Origin: Ruminococcus flavefaciens
Lineage (GTDB): Bacteria > Bacillota > Clostridia > Oscillospirales > Ruminococcaceae
Reading direction: 5' to 3'
Assembly (NCBI RefSeq): GCF_900143025.1
Contig: NZ_FRCT01000019.1
Coordinates: 1-64,000 of the forward strand
Length of the DNA: 64,000 nucleotides
The notes under the pieces are model-generated. The model worked only from the letters and a program-made list of their open reading frames with translations. It did no database searches and was not told the DNA's origin. Positions 51,812 to 59,944 of the stretch are shown here, in pieces. Made by a program: the position numbers and the translations under genes. Position 1 is the first letter of the stretch, and every line of letters starts with the position of its first letter.

Positions 51812-53370
51812 TATTTATACTCCTTTTTTCTAAGGTATTTGAACTGTATCTTGCCGATATCCTTTGGTATCTCTTCAACGAGGACTACCTTATCGGGAAC
51901 CTTGTAAGCCGAAAGCTTGCCGTCAAAGTATCTTGCCAGCTCGCCGCGTGTCACTCTTTCCTCGCCCTTAGGCTGGATATAAGCAACTATCTGCTGACCG
52001 ATAACAGGGTGTGGTTCATCTGTAACGGCTGCGGCTGCTATTTTCGGGTGAGTAAGGAGACAAGCCTCAACTTCCTCAGCGTGAACCAGATTACCGCCGC
52101 GCTTGATGATACGCTTGCTTCTTCCTGCGAAACGAACTATACCGCCGGGGAGCTTGTTTACAAGGTCGCCGGTGCAGAACCAGCGTCTGCCCTGCTCGTC
52201 TGTGAGTATCTTCTCTGCTGAGAGCTCGGGATTGCCGAAATAATCAGTGATAACGCCGTCTGTATATACACAGAGCTCACCTGTTTCGCCTTCGGGAACA
52301 TCATTCTTGTTCTCGTCTATAACGCGGATATCAGTGAAGCTGAGCTTCTTGAAGTCGCTCGGGTCTGTGCCATGATCTATAGCTGAATCCCATACTACCA
52401 TTGTGCAGGTCTCGGAAGAACCGATAACGTTTATAACACGGATATGGAGCTTTTCAACGAAGATATCAGCTATCTCCTTTGGAAGCACCTCGCCTGCAAA
52501 GTAGCAGATACGAACGCTTGAAAGGTCGTATTTATCGAAATCAGGTGTAGAAAGGAGCACCTTTGCAAGTGTAGATGTGAGCTGTATAACGTTTATCTTG
52601 TACTTCTGAACAGTTTCGAGGAAGGTTACAGGATTGAACTGTGGCTGATACATAACTGTACCGCCCTTGAGCACCATCTGCTGACCCATACCGAAGCCGC
52701 CCTGATGATAAAGGGTCATACCCAGCATCATTACGTCATCTGCCTTGAATTCAAGGTAGTCGCCCATATCCTTCTGTGTGGAAAGGAAACCGCCCGAAGG
52801 TACAGAGAGTATCTTAGGAGTACCTGTGCTGCCCGAAGTGCAGGCAAGTGACATAGTATGGAGATAATCGGGCTCGTATATCTCGCACTCACTGCTGCCG
52901 TATTCTGCAACGAACTTATCAGCGGAGATATAGCAGCTGTCCTGTGGTATAACGCTGTCGTCAGCAAAGCAGATGACCTTGCCGAGAGCTATCTTTGAAG
53001 GAACAAGCTCGCTTACTGCTGCGATGATATTATTGTTTCTGTACTTCTCTGTTACGAACATTATCTTTGATGTTGTAGCAGGGATAAGCTTTGAAAGCTC
53101 GAAGGAGCCGCTCTGCGGATCCATTGGAACAGGCTGTGCGCCTATTCTTACTGCCGACCAGTATACCAGATACCACTCTATGCTGTTAGGCATACAGATG
53201 CCTACCTTGTCGTTTGCAGCGATACCTGTTTTCTTCATAGCAGAGCCGAGCTCCGCAGTCTTTTTCATAAACTCGCTGTATGTGAGTTCGTTTTCGTCTA
53301 TTCTCAGAAGCACCTTGTCAGGTGTTTCCTGAGCGTATTTTCCGTAGTAATCGAAAAATTTCTCTGACAT
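51811..53370 (-). CDS. AMP-dependent acyl ligase (ANL superfamily)
   Basis: 519 residues. The A3 loop is seen in LACTSGSTGTPKILS, later motifs in NVIGSSETC and RRWFCTGDLV, the hinge and A8 region in GRSKRIIKRGGNLVHAEEVE and the catalytic lysine in IPKDIGKIQFKYL. The enzyme activates a carboxylic acid as acyl-AMP and passes it to CoA or a carrier protein. Coupling to the ACP gene by TAATG favours transfer to that ACP. The substrate pocket cannot be read reliably; aryl or fatty acids are both possible. Confidence 0.88.
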   Translation of the reverse strand: MSEKFFDYYGKYAQETPDKVLLRIDENELTYSEFMKKTAELGSAMKKTGIAANDKVGICMPNSIEWYLVYWSAVRIGAQPVPMDPQSGSFELSKLIPATTSKIMFVTEKYRNNNIIAAVSELVPSKIALGKVICFADDSVIPQDSCYISADKFVAEYGSSECEIYEPDYLHTMSLACTSGSTGTPKILSVPSGGFLSTQKDMGDYLEFKADDVMMLGMTLYHQGGFGMGQQMVLKGGTVMYQPQFNPVTFLETVQKYKINVIQLTSTLAKVLLSTPDFDKYDLSSVRICYFAGEVLPKEIADIFVEKLHIRVINVIGSSETCTMVVWDSAIDHGTDPSDFKKLSFTDIRVIDENKNDVPEGETGELCVYTDGVITDYFGNPELSAEKILTDEQGRRWFCTGDLVNKLPGGIVRFAGRSKRIIKRGGNLVHAEEVEACLLTHPKIAAAAVTDEPHPVIGQQIVAYIQPKGEERVTRGELARYFDGKLSAYKVPDKVVLVEEIPKDIGKIQFKYLRKKEYK

Positions 53371-54494
53371 TATTTATTTCCCCCATTAAGTCTTTCAGCT
53401 ATAAAGTCAGCCGCAATGTGCTTCACCCAGTGATACTGTTCACCTACGGGCATTGCGTGCATGATAGTTTCCTCGGAAACGTAAGCAGGCTTATCCTGAA
53501 TGTGTATGCTCTCCTTATAGCCCTGAGCCTTGTCAAGAAGCTTCTGTGAAGCCTCCGGAGTCATCCAGTTGTCGTCGCTGCTGTATACCATAAGGAAGTC
53601 AGCCTTGTGAGTGCCTTCTTCAAGAGTTCTCATACCCTCAAGATAATCGTCGGCATACTGGTAAGAGCTCCACTTGCCGCGCTTCATCCATACAGGGATA
53701 TTTCCCTGATCTGCGAAGTTCATAAGGAGAGGGAAGAGGCTTACACAAGCCTTCACCTTAGGATTTTTTACTGATGCGCGGAAGGCATAGCCGCCGCCCA
53801 TACAGAGTCCGAAGTTTGCAATGTTCTTTTCGTTGAGCTTCTTGTGATTTTTGATGAACTTGTAAATGCCGTCGAAAGCAGCTTCTATCTGCTTGCCGCC
53901 GCACTTGATATTATTGTGGATTATAGCTGCACCTGCACCCGGCATATCAGGAGTAATGACAGCTACGCCTCTTTCGTTGAGAGGAGCAGCCAGCATTTCG
54001 AGCTCTTCCTTGCAGCTTCCTATACCCGAATAGGTGATAACAACAGGATAGTCTGTCTTTCTGCCTGAATCCGGGTAGTGGATATATGCAGGTATCTTTC
54101 CGAATTTAGTGTCTATCTCAACATATTCGATCTTGTTTTTGCAAAGCTTTATGTAACGCTTATAGCTCTCTTCAAGTCCCTTGTAGATCTCAGTCTTGTG
54201 TTCAAGGTCCTCAATATTTATCATAAAGCAGGCATAATGGCACTGTGTTACCATTTTTGCATATGCTTTTGCCGAGATCTTGTTTCCCTTTGCTTCAGCT
54301 TCATCGCGGAGCTGTGCATAGCGGTCTATTTTTGCGTGCCACTCATCGAGCCATATGCCCTGTATCTGCTTGCCGCTTTTTACTTTTATGTTGTCGATCT
54401 TCTTGAGAATGTACTCAAGGTCGAAGGGGTCAGCTCCGTAGAGGAGCGAACGTGTAGCTACTGGGTTAAGTAAATCTCTTATAGCCCATTTCAT
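53370..54494 (-). CDS. Alpha/beta hydrolase with Cys nucleophile
   Basis: 374 residues. An N-terminal helical part of about 130 residues precedes the hydrolase core. The oxyanion region is TYSGIGSCKEE, the nucleophile elbow is FGLCMGGGYAF with Cys231 in the nucleophile position, as in dienelactone hydrolases, and the acid is in SSDDNWMTP. The overall length and helical lead resemble the FrsA/DUF1100 group. It overlaps the ligase start by one base (TAATG). It may release, cyclise or trim the acyl product. Confidence 0.75.
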   Translation of the reverse strand: MKWAIRDLLNPVATRSLLYGADPFDLEYILKKIDNIKVKSGKQIQGIWLDEWHAKIDRYAQLRDEAEAKGNKISAKAYAKMVTQCHYACFMINIEDLEHKTEIYKGLEESYKRYIKLCKNKIEYVEIDTKFGKIPAYIHYPDSGRKTDYPVVITYSGIGSCKEELEMLAAPLNERGVAVITPDMPGAGAAIIHNNIKCGGKQIEAAFDGIYKFIKNHKKLNEKNIANFGLCMGGGYAFRASVKNPKVKACVSLFPLLMNFADQGNIPVWMKRGKWSSYQYADDYLEGMRTLEEGTHKADFLMVYSSDDNWMTPEASQKLLDKAQGYKESIHIQDKPAYVSEETIMHAMPVGEQYHWVKHIAADFIAERLNGGNK

Positions 54495-54522
54495 AATATT
54501 ATCTTGTCCTTTCCATATAGGG

Positions 54523-54879
54523 TCAGCCTGTATAACGCCATGCTCCTTCCCGCGTCATTTCCGTGAACTGCATATATATGCGGTAGGGGTCAACGTGGGT
54601 GTGCTTCTGTATGAGAGCGAGCATTCTGTCCGCAAGCTCCTTCAGAAATTCTGCCTTGCTGTCTGCGCACTCCTGAGGAAGTATATAACGGAATTCTGCA
54701 AAAAACACGGTATCCTCGCTCTTGTTCATATACATTGAGCAGTCGTCGAGCATTACCATTATTGCAGGCAGGGGCTTTCTGAGTATCTCCGAAAGCTCTG
54801 CTGCGGCTTCATCAAGAAAGCCTGTGCGTGCAGCATCTGAAGCGAACCTGTAGTTAGTTTTCATCTGTGCTATCGGCAT
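54523..54879 (-). CDS. MIF-like (tautomerase superfamily) protein
   Basis: 118 residues, the normal length of the macrophage migration inhibitory factor family. The N-terminal catalytic proline is kept (MPIAQMKTNY). The segments GFLDEAAAELSEILRKPLPA, IMVMLDDC and DPYRIYMQFTEM and the final GAWRYTG align with MIF motifs (LAxxxGKPxxYIAVHV; DRVYINYYDM; VGWNNSTF). MIF-like enzymes interconvert keto and enol forms of phenylpyruvate-type or other keto acids. In an operon with a ketosynthase it may act on a polyketone or keto-acid intermediate. It could instead have a non-enzymatic role. Confidence 0.7.
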   Translation of the reverse strand: MPIAQMKTNYRFASDAARTGFLDEAAAELSEILRKPLPAIMVMLDDCSMYMNKSEDTVFFAEFRYILPQECADSKAEFLKELADRMLALIQKHTHVDPYRIYMQFTEMTREGAWRYTG

Positions 54880-54963
54880 ATCCTTTTATCCTTTCGATCT
54901 TTCCAACTTTTAAATTTTAATATCCTTCTATAATACTCTTTTCAATATCCCTTGGTTTGTATC

Positions 54964-56172
54964 TCAATTGTATTTTTTGAATACAAGAGTTGCATTGTGT
55001 CCGCCGAAGCCGAAGGAATTTGAGATAGCAACGTCTACCTTGTGCTCCTGTGGCTTATTCGGAACGTAGTTGAGGTCGAGCTCGGGGTCGGGCTCGTCAT
55101 AGTGAAGTGTCGGGGGAACGATACCTGTTTCCATAGCCTTGATGCAAGCGATAGCTTCAAGTGCGCCGCCTGCGCCGAGGGTATGACCGATAGAAGCCTT
55201 TACAGAGGATACAGGGATATCGTAAGCTCTTTCTCCGAATACTTCCTTTATTGCCTTTGTTTCATAGAGGTCATTGAGACCTGTTGAAGTGCCGTGTGCA
55301 TTTATGTAGTCAACAGCGTCGGGAGAGATGCCTGCATTGTCGAGAGCAAGTCTCATGGACTCAGCCATGCCTACGCCGTCTGTTTTTGGAGCTGTAAGGT
55401 TATAAGCCTCTCCGCACATAGCTGCGCCTGCAAGCTCGCAGTATATCTTAGCTCCGCGAGCCTTTGCCGACTCCTCGGATTCAAGAATGACAGTACCGCC
55501 GCCCTCGCCCATGATGAAGCCGTCGCGGTTCTTTGTGAAGGGGCGTGCAGCCGTAGCAGGGTCGGGATTTACCGACATTGCAAGAAGCTGATTGAAGCCG
55601 CTTATAACAAGATGTGTAACTGTATTTGAGATGCCGCCTGCAACGACCATATCACAGAGTCCCGATTCGATGAACTGCTTTCCGAGAGCCATAGCGTAAG
55701 CTGATGAAGCGCAGGCTGTGCTCACGTTGAAAGCAGGACCTGTAAAGCCGTACTTTATGGAAATAAGAGCAGGAAGCTCGTTAGGCATCTTCTTGAGAGT
55801 GATGTTCAATGGCTTTTCAAGCTCGTAGTCCTCGTAGGAATTGTCGATAACGCCGTATACAACGCCTACCTTTTTGCCGTTATAAGTAGCGATATCTATG
55901 CCGCAGTCTGCGATAGCCTCGCCTGCTGAAGCAAGTCCCATTCTTGTAACGGTGGTAGTAGCGTTAAGCTGACGCTTTTTCCAGTATTTTCCTGCCTCAG
56001 CCTCAAAATCTGCGTCAACCTCGGCAGCAACTGTAGTATCGTGATTATCCAGAGGGATACGTGTGATAGTTCTCATGCCGCACTTGCCTGAAATTAAGCC
56101 ATTCCAGTAATCCTCGGCGGTATAGCCTATTGATGTAACGGCACCAATGCCTGTAATAACAACTTTTTTCAT
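54964..56172 (-). CDS. Beta-ketoacyl-ACP synthase (KAS II type)
   Basis: 402 residues, close to FabF in length. The complete triad is visible: Cys154 in NVSTACASSAYAM, His293 in INAHGTSTGLND and His330 in KASIGHTLGAGG. The gatekeeper segment SNSFGFGGHNATL is near the C-terminus. It condenses an acyl group with malonyl-ACP. No chain-length-factor partner gene is present, so this is a single-KS system. It lies in the middle of the operon, 33 bp from the dehydrogenase gene. Confidence 0.92.
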   Translation of the reverse strand: MKKVVITGIGAVTSIGYTAEDYWNGLISGKCGMRTITRIPLDNHDTTVAAEVDADFEAEAGKYWKKRQLNATTTVTRMGLASAGEAIADCGIDIATYNGKKVGVVYGVIDNSYEDYELEKPLNITLKKMPNELPALISIKYGFTGPAFNVSTACASSAYAMALGKQFIESGLCDMVVAGGISNTVTHLVISGFNQLLAMSVNPDPATAARPFTKNRDGFIMGEGGGTVILESEESAKARGAKIYCELAGAAMCGEAYNLTAPKTDGVGMAESMRLALDNAGISPDAVDYINAHGTSTGLNDLYETKAIKEVFGERAYDIPVSSVKASIGHTLGAGGALEAIACIKAMETGIVPPTLHYDEPDPELDLNYVPNKPQEHKVDVAISNSFGFGGHNATLVFKKYN

Positions 56173-56204
56173 AAATAATACCTCATATCATATCTCAAAA
56201 TGGT

Positions 56205-57326
56205 TTATACCAATATACTTTCCCATACATCTTTGCTCTGATGTATGTACGAGCCGAAGCCCGTTTTGCTGTGCAGCTCGTCAAGTGCTGCGAAAAGCGT
56301 ATCTATGCCGTACCTTTCAAGGTATGCAGCAGGAGTCTCGGCGATACCGAGGGTATCCTGCACAGCTTCAAGAAGTACGCTTCTGTCGCCGCTGTATTCG
56401 CTTGCTGCATTTACGGTCTCGTTAAGGATAAGAGCTGCCATATAAAGAGGAGCTTTTTCACATGAGATTCCGTTTGCGGTCTCATGCTCCTTCATAAAGT
56501 CAAGGAAGCACATAGTATCCTTTGGGCAGCCTGCCTTCAGCCAGCCGTTCATTTTCTCACAGCCGTAACCGAGAAGTCCCTTGTTTCTCTCGATACGGAA
56601 GTTATCGGGGCTTCCGGCCATAAGTCCGAGACCTACGCTGTCGAGCACCTCAAAGGGCGGTGCAACGGGGAACATTTCTTCAAGTCCCTTGTTGAGCTCT
56701 TCTGTTGTGACGTTCATGCTCTCTCTGAGGTATATTGCGTGAGAGACCATACAAGCGAGTATCTGATTGAGATAAATATGATAGTCACCCGAAAAGACGA
56801 TAGGTTTTTTGCCTGCTGTCTCTACCAGTTCGGCAGCCTTTTTTATACAGCTGTCGGCGGTATCGGGAAGTATATTTAGTTCTACGAATCCCGTGAGCTT
56901 TACGGGATAGAAGAAGTGAAGTCCGAAGCATCTTTCCTTATGGGGGATTCCCTCGAATACGGAAGCGATGTTCAGAGAGGAAGTGTTTGAAAGCAGGAGA
57001 CAGTCCTCTGAAACTGCCGCTGCTGCCTTTGCGAAGATCTCCTTCTTGGCAGCCATGTTTTCAAATACTGCTTCTATTACTGTATCACAGCCGCTTAAAG
57101 CAGCTGTATCATCGGTGAACAGGAATGAATTCTTTTTGAACTCATACTGTTCCTCGGTTATCTTTTTGCGTTTAAGGCTCTTGCCAAGAGTTTTCAGAAC
57201 TGCGGCGGTATTCTCCTCAGCTCCGAAAAGGTCGATAACTACGAATTGCGCATCGCTTAGCTTATCAAAGAAAAGTGAGAATATATCCTTTCCCATTTTT
57301 CCGTAGCCGATAATGCCTATTTTCAT
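56205..57326 (-). CDS. 3-hydroxyacyl-CoA dehydrogenase-like protein
   Basis: 373 residues. The Rossmann NAD site is GIIGYGKMG at the N-terminus, and the catalytic dyad is His137 in FGLHFFYPVKLTG with Glu149. The C-terminal helical domain is longer than in single-domain enzymes (two repeats, about 180-370). In beta-oxidation this enzyme oxidises 3-hydroxyacyl-CoA. No ketoreductase of the FabG type is in the operon, so it may instead reduce the 3-keto group made by the ketosynthase. The direction is inferred from context. Confidence 0.88.
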   Translation of the reverse strand: MKIGIIGYGKMGKDIFSLFFDKLSDAQFVVIDLFGAEENTAAVLKTLGKSLKRKKITEEQYEFKKNSFLFTDDTAALSGCDTVIEAVFENMAAKKEIFAKAAAAVSEDCLLLSNTSSLNIASVFEGIPHKERCFGLHFFYPVKLTGFVELNILPDTADSCIKKAAELVETAGKKPIVFSGDYHIYLNQILACMVSHAIYLRESMNVTTEELNKGLEEMFPVAPPFEVLDSVGLGLMAGSPDNFRIERNKGLLGYGCEKMNGWLKAGCPKDTMCFLDFMKEHETANGISCEKAPLYMAALILNETVNAASEYSGDRSVLLEAVQDTLGIAETPAAYLERYGIDTLFAALDELHSKTGFGSYIHQSKDVWESILV

Positions 57327-57328
57327 GT

Positions 57329-58033
57329 TTATGCCTCCTTGCTCTGCAAGTAGGAGGTCATGTAAGCCCTGTAGTTATCGGGGTCGAAGTCTTCACATTT
57401 TTCTGAGATATACTTTATAAGAGCCATTGCCTCGGCAGTGCCCTGCTTTTTTTCAGCGAAAATATCAGCCCAGCCAAGCTCAAATGCTTCCTCGGCAGGG
57501 ATAAGCTCGCCTGACATTACCATTGTATAGGCGTTCTGTGTTCCGCATATCTCGATAGTTCTTGCAACTCCGCCCAGTGCAGGAAGTATGCCGAAAGTAC
57601 TTTCGGGCTGACCTACTCTTGCGTTCTTTTCGATTATCCTGTAGTGGCTGTTTACAGCGATCTCGCTGCCTGAACCAATACAGAAGCCCGTTACCACACT
57701 GATCACGGGGAACGGGAGCTTGCGAAGAAATGTGAAGAAATGTTTTTGTCTGATGTGACCCTCGGGAAGTATGCCCGTTGAGTCGTCGTATGTCTCGTTG
57801 GCGGAGCGGTCTGAAAGTGCGTCTACATCAGCACCGACACTGAAATGTCTTCCTGCCCCTTTGATGATTAGTCCCTTGTAGATCCCCTTTGCAGCTCTTT
57901 CCTCGATATCAGCCATAACGGCTTCATACTCCTTGAAAAAGTCTGCTGTCATGAGATTATTTCCCGGCATATTCATTGAAAGAATGAGGATACCGTCCTG
58001 TTCTTCAAGTATCATACCGTTATTTTCATTCAT
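57329..58033 (-). CDS. Enoyl-CoA hydratase/isomerase family protein A
   Basis: 234 residues, crotonase fold. Oxyanion-hole segments are GRHFSVGADV and CIGSGSEIAVNSHYRI. The first catalytic glutamate position is kept (GQPESTFGILPALGG), but the second (usually AMEMVLTG) reads YTMVMSG, so Thr replaces Glu. Such single-Glu crotonases often act as dehydratases, isomerases or decarboxylases, not hydratases. It overlaps the next gene by eight bases. Confidence 0.85.
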   Translation of the reverse strand: MNENNGMILEEQDGILILSMNMPGNNLMTADFFKEYEAVMADIEERAAKGIYKGLIIKGAGRHFSVGADVDALSDRSANETYDDSTGILPEGHIRQKHFFTFLRKLPFPVISVVTGFCIGSGSEIAVNSHYRIIEKNARVGQPESTFGILPALGGVARTIEICGTQNAYTMVMSGELIPAEEAFELGWADIFAEKKQGTAEAMALIKYISEKCEDFDPDNYRAYMTSYLQSKEA

Positions 58034-58466
58034 TGGAGTTACCTCCGTTCTTGTCTGCCATAAGGCGGTAGAAGGCTCTCGACTCTATTTCGAGCACCTT
58101 TTCCGCAGGAGCTGTACGTGCTGCTGTAAAGCAGGCGTTTATCTCCTTTATCTGTTTTTTCGTCTTGTCCTTGAAAAGCTTACCGACATACTCATCAGCC
58201 TCGCCGCTTCTGAGGCAGAGATCAAACAGTGGAGCAAGCTTTTCGTCTGCATCGCTTTCAAAGGCTGCTGCTGTTATGAATCCGGCATTTGAGAGGAACT
58301 CCTTTACAGCGGAGATCTCCTCGCTGCTTCTGCCGATAACAGTGCTGCTCTGAGGATAAACGATGACGAGACAAGCGTCGCCGAGCTTTTCCTTTGCGTC
58401 TATAAGCTCGTAAAGCGATGATATACCATTAACCTTAACGGAAAAAACGTTTTCATTTATTGTCAT
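58026..58466 (-). CDS. Small crotonase-derived protein, probably non-catalytic
   Basis: 146 residues. The N-terminal part (SLYELIDAKEKLGDACLVIV) and C-terminal helices (INACFTAARTAPAEKVLEIE, SRAFYRLM) resemble the outer parts of a crotonase. The middle of the fold, with both oxyanion loops and the catalytic glutamates, is missing. The frame is intact and overlaps both neighbours (eight and 14 bases), so it is probably translated and may be a structural partner of the crotonases. It could also be an unrelated small protein. Confidence 0.5.
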   Translation of the reverse strand: MTINENVFSVKVNGISSLYELIDAKEKLGDACLVIVYPQSSTVIGRSSEEISAVKEFLSNAGFITAAAFESDADEKLAPLFDLCLRSGEADEYVGKLFKDKTKKQIKEINACFTAARTAPAEKVLEIESRAFYRLMADKNGGNSNE

Positions 58467-58863
58467 TATCTTTTCCTTCTATGCAAGCCCTTAGTCCGTC
58501 GGGGATATCGCATATGATGCGCTCCTTGTTGACGTATACGAGCTTGCCTGTGACCTTGCATGATACAAGACCCGTGGTCTCGTTTATTATTTTATGCCTG
58601 TAGCTTACTATGCCGCCCGAGCAGGTGACCTCAGTGTCGATCCTTACCTCGTCCAGCAGGTGGAGCTCATGCATATATCTCTGGCTGCTCTCCATGATGA
58701 CGGGGAAAAGCCCTTCCTCCTCAAGTATACCAAGAACGCCGCATACCTTGTAGAAGTTCCACAGAGCAGTTTCTGCATACTGAAGGTAAACAGCATTGTT
58801 TACGTGTCCGAAGGAGTCAAGCTCATAGCCCCTTACTGTGAGATGATATGAGGTCTTCTTCAT
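58453..58863 (-). CDS. Hot-dog thioesterase (4HBT family)
   Basis: 136 residues. The family motif YELDSFGHVNNAVYLQYAE near the N-terminus contains the catalytic Asp. The later strand regions (RYMHELHLLDEVRID; SCKVTGKLVYVN) fit acyl-CoA/ACP thioesterases such as YbgC or FatA-like enzymes. It would release a free acid from ACP or CoA. The gene overlaps the next by four bases (ATGA). Confidence 0.87.
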   Translation of the reverse strand: MKKTSYHLTVRGYELDSFGHVNNAVYLQYAETALWNFYKVCGVLGILEEEGLFPVIMESSQRYMHELHLLDEVRIDTEVTCSGGIVSYRHKIINETTGLVSCKVTGKLVYVNKERIICDIPDGLRACIEGKDNDNK

Positions 58864-59579
58864 TTTTCCGAAGCCTCCGCCAGAGCCGCTTCAAATTTTC
58901 CCTTTGACGGGTCTGTTACGCCCTCTGAGGCAAGATTTATCGTATCAATGATAGCGTGTATCTGAGTGAGGGATTTGCCGTTCAAAAGCTCCTTGACGAA
59001 AGCCTTTGTTTCGTCGAACGAGTTCCTGTTCTCACTGAGCTTTGTAACGAGACCCATATCCAGTGCTTCCTTTGCGCCGATCATTTCTCCGCAGAGTATC
59101 ATCTGCAAAGCCTTTTCCTTGCCGAGGAGCCTGTAGAGCCTTTCCATACCGCCCATACCCGGGACTACGCCGTGCATTATCTCGGGAAGTCCGAGAAAGG
59201 CTGACGGAGAAGCTATCCTGAACTGACAGCTGAGAGCTATTTCGAGTCCGCCGCCGAAGCAGCCGCCGTTTATAGCAGCCGCGGTGATGATAGGGAGCTT
59301 TTCGATAGTGCGCAGAAGCTCTCTTGCGTTTTCAAGCTTTGCCGATAATTCGCTGCTGTCTGTTGTTCCGAACAGGGAAACATCCGCACCGTGTGAGAAA
59401 TGTCTGCCCTTTCCTGTAATAATAAGAGCCCCTACCTGCGGATTTTCGTCCAGCCAGCCGAGGAGCTTCTTACGGTCTGCGAATTCGGGCTCAGTCAGAA
59501 GATTTTTCGGCCCGTTGTCAATTGTAAGTACAGCGATATTATCTTCGGCATAAAGCTCTGATAAATTTGTCCTTAACAT
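58860..59579 (-). CDS. Enoyl-CoA hydratase/isomerase family protein B
   Basis: 239 residues, crotonase fold. Oxyanion segments are GRHFSHGADV and CFGGGLEIALSCQFRI. The first glutamate position is kept (GLPEIMHGVVPGMGG) and the second reads ALQMILCG, with Gln in place of Glu. It is a paralogue of protein A. Two single-Glu crotonases in one operon suggest consecutive dehydration and isomerisation or decarboxylation of the growing chain. Confidence 0.85.
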   Translation of the reverse strand: MLRTNLSELYAEDNIAVLTIDNGPKNLLTEPEFADRKKLLGWLDENPQVGALIITGKGRHFSHGADVSLFGTTDSSELSAKLENARELLRTIEKLPIITAAAINGGCFGGGLEIALSCQFRIASPSAFLGLPEIMHGVVPGMGGMERLYRLLGKEKALQMILCGEMIGAKEALDMGLVTKLSENRNSFDETKAFVKELLNGKSLTQIHAIIDTINLASEGVTDPSKGKFEAALAEASEK

Positions 59580-59588
59580 TCAGACCTC

Positions 59589-59891
59589 TCACTGATTAAC
59601 GATATCGTTGCCGTACTGATATATCTTGCAGAACATTTCAACAACATCGCTCATAGTGTCCATAGGAGCCTTGAGCATATACTTGCCGATGCTCTGGAGC
59701 TTGATATCAAGGTCGTACTTGTCGGCAGTCATCTCGATGAGCTCAACGAACATAAGTGAATCGCTTCCGAGGTCTTCCTGTGGATTTGTGTCCATAGTGA
59801 TCTCGTCCTTTTCTACTTCACATTCTTCTGCGTAGTAGTCGAAGATCATATCCTTGATCTCCTGTCTGATTTCTTCTGTGATCTCTCTCAT
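59589..59891 (-). CDS. Acyl carrier protein 2
   Basis: 100 residues from MREITEEIRQE, with GGAGG upstream; an earlier ATG has no such site. The phosphopantetheine site is Ser45 in EDLGSDSLMFVELIE. It is very acidic and longer than ACP 1 by a C-terminal helix. It is next to the acyltransferase gene and so probably the carrier of extender units. Confidence 0.88.
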   Translation of the reverse strand: MREITEEIRQEIKDMIFDYYAEECEVEKDEITMDTNPQEDLGSDSLMFVELIEMTADKYDLDIKLQSIGKYMLKAPMDTMSDVVEMFCKIYQYGNDIVNQ

Positions 59892-59944
59892 TTTTTTAAA
59901 CCTCCAATTAATTTGCTTCCCCTTTTGCAAGGGATATGAAAAAT

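Noticed and set aside
54964-56172. Housekeeping fatty-acid synthesis operon (fab genes)
   Set aside because: FabG, FabZ, FabI/FabK, FabH and acc genes are absent, whereas a ligase, a type II thioesterase, beta-oxidation-type enzymes and two different ACPs are present.
57329-59579. Classical trans-AT beta-branching cassette
   Set aside because: No HMG-CoA synthase-like gene is present and the full cassette order is not met; only the paired crotonases, ACP and ketosynthase recall it.
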